Below are positions 62,625-64,000 of a stretch of 64,000 bases of DNA, piece after piece. Below the pieces are notes generated by a model that searched no databases, was not told where the DNA came from, and was given only the letters and a program-made list of their open reading frames with translations. Made by a program: the position numbers and the translations under genes. Source of the DNA: RUG12461 sp045657665 (lineage in GTDB: Bacteria; Bacillota; Clostridia; Lachnospirales; Lachnospiraceae); NCBI GenBank assembly GCA_045657665.1, contig JAZOTN010000023.1, positions 21,197 to 85,196 of the forward strand, read 5' to 3'. The stretch's first letter is position 1, and each line of letters begins with the position of its first letter.

Positions 62625-62768
62625 TCATGTGTGCACAACTTCTTCATCCGGATAAAAACCCGCCCCTCCGGAGACTTGATCCAATTTAGCATCCGTCAGT
62701 TCCATCGCAGCGTTTTCCTTGGTTTCGGTCTGCTCGTTCTTTTCTTTCAGTTCACCTGTGAGCTTCAT
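62625..62768 (-). CDS. Double-glycine leader peptide gene 2 (47 aa)
   Basis: A 47-residue gene not called by usual length cut-offs. It starts at ATG 62768 with AGGA 6 nt upstream and ends in TGA. It reads MKLTGELKEKNEQTETKENA, then AMELTDAKLDQVSGG. This is the same leader as the two neighbours, with a deletion of about 8 residues before AMELTD. The core after GG is only 12 residues (AGFYPDEEVVHT). Its frame, its site and the shared leader with both flanking genes show it is a real member of the set. Confidence 0.65.
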   Translation of the reverse strand: MKLTGELKEKNEQTETKENAAMELTDAKLDQVSGGAGFYPDEEVVHT

Positions 62769-62837
62769 ATCGTTTCCTCGTTTATGGTTTGCTCCCCTGA
62801 CGGAGCATATGCTCGTCTACTTTGTTAGAGACCTTGA

Positions 62838-63077
62838 TCACAGAATGGGCCCCTGATCACGGAATGGGTTCAGCGGATCGCAGGAGCATATTCCGAGATA
62901 AGCATTTCCGCATCTCGAGCATACCCGAAAAAAGGATGTATCACCGTAGTCTCCTCCCGCCACCTGATCCAGTTCATCATCACTGAGGATTATACCGGCT
63001 TTTGCGATGGGTTTCTTTGCCTGTTCCTTGTTTTCTGCTTTTTTAACGTTTTCTTTCAGTTTTCCTGTCAGTTTCAT
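62838..63077 (-). CDS. Double-glycine leader peptide gene 1 (79 aa)
   Basis: First of the three in transcription order. The ATG at 63077 has GAGGAG 7 nt upstream. The leader MKLTGKLKENVKKAEN... ending ILSDDELDQVAGG (residues 1-42) is nearly that of gene 3. The core (DYGDTSFFRVCSRCGNAYLGICSCDPL..., about 37 residues) holds four cysteines (CSRC and CSC), so it could form disulfides, bind metal or be modified. The identical leaders with unrelated cores are the pattern of RiPP or bacteriocin precursor families. Confidence 0.75.
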   Translation of the reverse strand: MKLTGKLKENVKKAENKEQAKKPIAKAGIILSDDELDQVAGGDYGDTSFFRVCSRCGNAYLGICSCDPLNPFRDQGPIL

Positions 63078-63170
63078 AGCGCATCTCCTCATAAGCAGAT
63101 CTCATTACTCTATATTATTATACGATGAAACAGCAAGAATGGCAGCATTTATTGAAAAAAACTGTGTAAA

Positions 63171-63202
63171 AAAGAGACTGCAGATTCCTCCACAGCCTCT
63201 TT
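63171..63202 (-). terminator. Terminator of the ParM-like gene
   Basis: On the minus strand AGAGGCTG / CAGTCTCT with a loop and then TTTTTT. It lies 18 nt past the ParM-like stop and before the leader-peptide genes, which therefore have their own transcript; a TATAAT box near 63,120 on the minus strand may drive them. Confidence 0.65.
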
Positions 63203-63220
63203 CCTGCCATCATCCGGTTC

Positions 63221-63865
63221 TTACTTCATATGAGATTGCTGCATCATCAGCCGTTTCAAGAAACCTTTCGCATTCAGGAAATCGGATTCTTCGTTGATGA
63301 GATCCAGATCGATATTCAGTTTCTTCTCGGCTTTCACCCGCTCGATCTCCGGTTTCAGGTAGTAGGATGTTCCTCCGGCAAAGATCAGTGCCGTCAGCTT
63401 GATATTCCAGCCATGCTCTACGCACTTTCCAAGGATCGCATCGATCCAGTCCTGCTTGATCTTGGAGAAGATTTCTGCAGATGCTTTCTGCATTTCCTCG
63501 CTCCCGTCAAAGTAGCCTTTGATGCGAAGGTCATCCAGGAGATAATCCGGGATATCCATATCGAGCACGGAAGAGAGGCGTTTCTTTGCATCGCTCATGA
63601 GCTGATTACATCCAAGGCGCTCCGTGAAGGAGGATTCCTCTAAGGGGCGGAGATCACGATACACGGTACAGTTCACGTTCAAACCACCGATGTCGATGAT
63701 ACCGACAGTACCATGTGCGAACCTTGCGATATCGAGATACAGGAGTCCGGAACTCTCTGCACACACCACGGAATTCTTAAGGTCGAACGCAAACGTGCGG
63801 TCAACCCCGTCCACGCTGATCTGGATCTGCTTGCCACTGTTCAGCATGAAATCCTGATACTGCAA
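63221..63865 (-). pseudogene. ParM/StbA-like actin ATPase, 5' end lost
   Basis: The C-terminal two-thirds of an actin-like plasmid-segregation ATPase. Visible: the second phosphate loop GIIDIGGLNVNCTVY near residue 57, SDAKKRLSSVLDMDIPDY, and the adenosine loop ALIFAGGTSYYL near 169. Family members are about 320-350 residues and begin with an IGIDIGN-type phosphate loop. That part is absent here. Upstream in frame, only CAT and then a TGA occur, exactly where the 23-bp repeats start. The gene was therefore cut by the repeat element rather than ending naturally; the TTG at 63865 is not a true start. No parR gene follows. Confidence 0.75.
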
Positions 63866-63867
63866 AT

Positions 63868-64000
63868 GTCAAGGACTTTTTTCTCTGGTATGGTAAGCAC
63901 TTTTTTCCATCCGCGGTAAGGAGTTTTTTCTATCCACGGTAAGCACTTTTTTCAGTTTATGGTAAGCAGTTTTTTCCATGCTTTGGTAAGCACTTTTTTC
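63868..64000. mobile_element. Terminal repeat array, likely the end of an IS21-family element
   Basis: From TGTCAAGG at 63868 the DNA has copies of GGTAAGCACTTTTTTC (some with GGAG or GCAG) starting at 63892, 63915, 63938, 63961 and 63984, exactly 23 bp apart, plus a partial copy 24 bp earlier at the boundary. The array runs off the window. IS21 elements are known to begin with TG and to carry several internal copies of the end repeat that bind the transposase. The boundary falls inside the ParM-like gene. Alternatives are a parC centromere of the ParM system or an iteron array. Confidence 0.6.

Noticed and set aside
63868..64000. 23-bp repeats as a CRISPR array
   Set aside because: The repeats abut with only about 7 bp between conserved cores, there are no unique spacers of 25-40 bp and no cas genes are near.

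Overview
The window looks like part of a large replicon from a rumen or gut Lachnospiraceae of the Butyrivibrio/Pseudobutyrivibrio type. The clues are moderate G+C coding DNA with AGGAGG-type ribosome sites, a beta-glucosidase with the swapped domain order known from Butyrivibrio and Ruminococcus, four-gene pyruvate:ferredoxin oxidoreductase genes, and an iteron/Rep_3 replicon beside housekeeping genes. This is inference from gene content; no database was consulted.

Layout. From 37 to 29,448 almost every gene is on the minus strand. From 30,807 to 62,184 almost every gene is on the plus strand. The switch falls at a very AT-rich gene-poor block (29.5-30.8 kb), followed by parA, a tandem ribbon-helix-helix protein, an iteron field, a consensus promoter and a Rep_3 initiator (30.8-34.4 kb), then a tyrosine-recombinase homologue lacking key catalytic residues. 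This reads as a working replication/partition locus of a chromid or megaplasmid, with genes pointing away from the origin.

Left arm. 2.5-9.9 kb holds the most unusual locus: an unknown protein, an asparagine-synthetase-like enzyme without the glutaminase cysteine, a MATE exporter fused to an RsbW-like ATPase domain, a PIG-L deacetylase fused to a STAS domain, and a Cache-HAMP-SpoIIE phosphatase. These are the three parts of a partner-switching module, two of them fused to transport or biosynthesis enzymes. Next come a membrane-anchored lysozyme and a one-polypeptide amino-acid ABC receptor/permease (10.6-13.3 kb), a udk-truA-ABC-F housekeeping run (13.9-17.8 kb), a GH3 beta-glucosidase, a chemoreceptor, a CbiG-like protein with a LysR regulator, and porCDAB (26.2-29.4 kb).

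Right arm. It carries mgtE followed by three strong hairpins, an L,D-transpeptidase, a DUF1846 protein, a voltage-gated-type K+ channel, two cyclic-di-GMP proteins (a degenerate GGDEF-EAL phosphodiesterase and a LacI-type sensor-GGDEF cyclase) flanking a small orphan gene, pepD, an SGNH hydrolase, a 4-alpha-glucanotransferase, ABC transporters, a flavoprotein/FAD oxidoreductase/MATE operon, tcdA and small metabolic genes. The right end holds three small genes with a shared double-glycine leader and unrelated cores (62.3-63.1 kb; one is only 47 aa), and a ParM-like gene cut off by an array of 23-bp repeats that looks like the end of an IS21-type insertion sequence. I found no rRNA, tRNA or CRISPR array.
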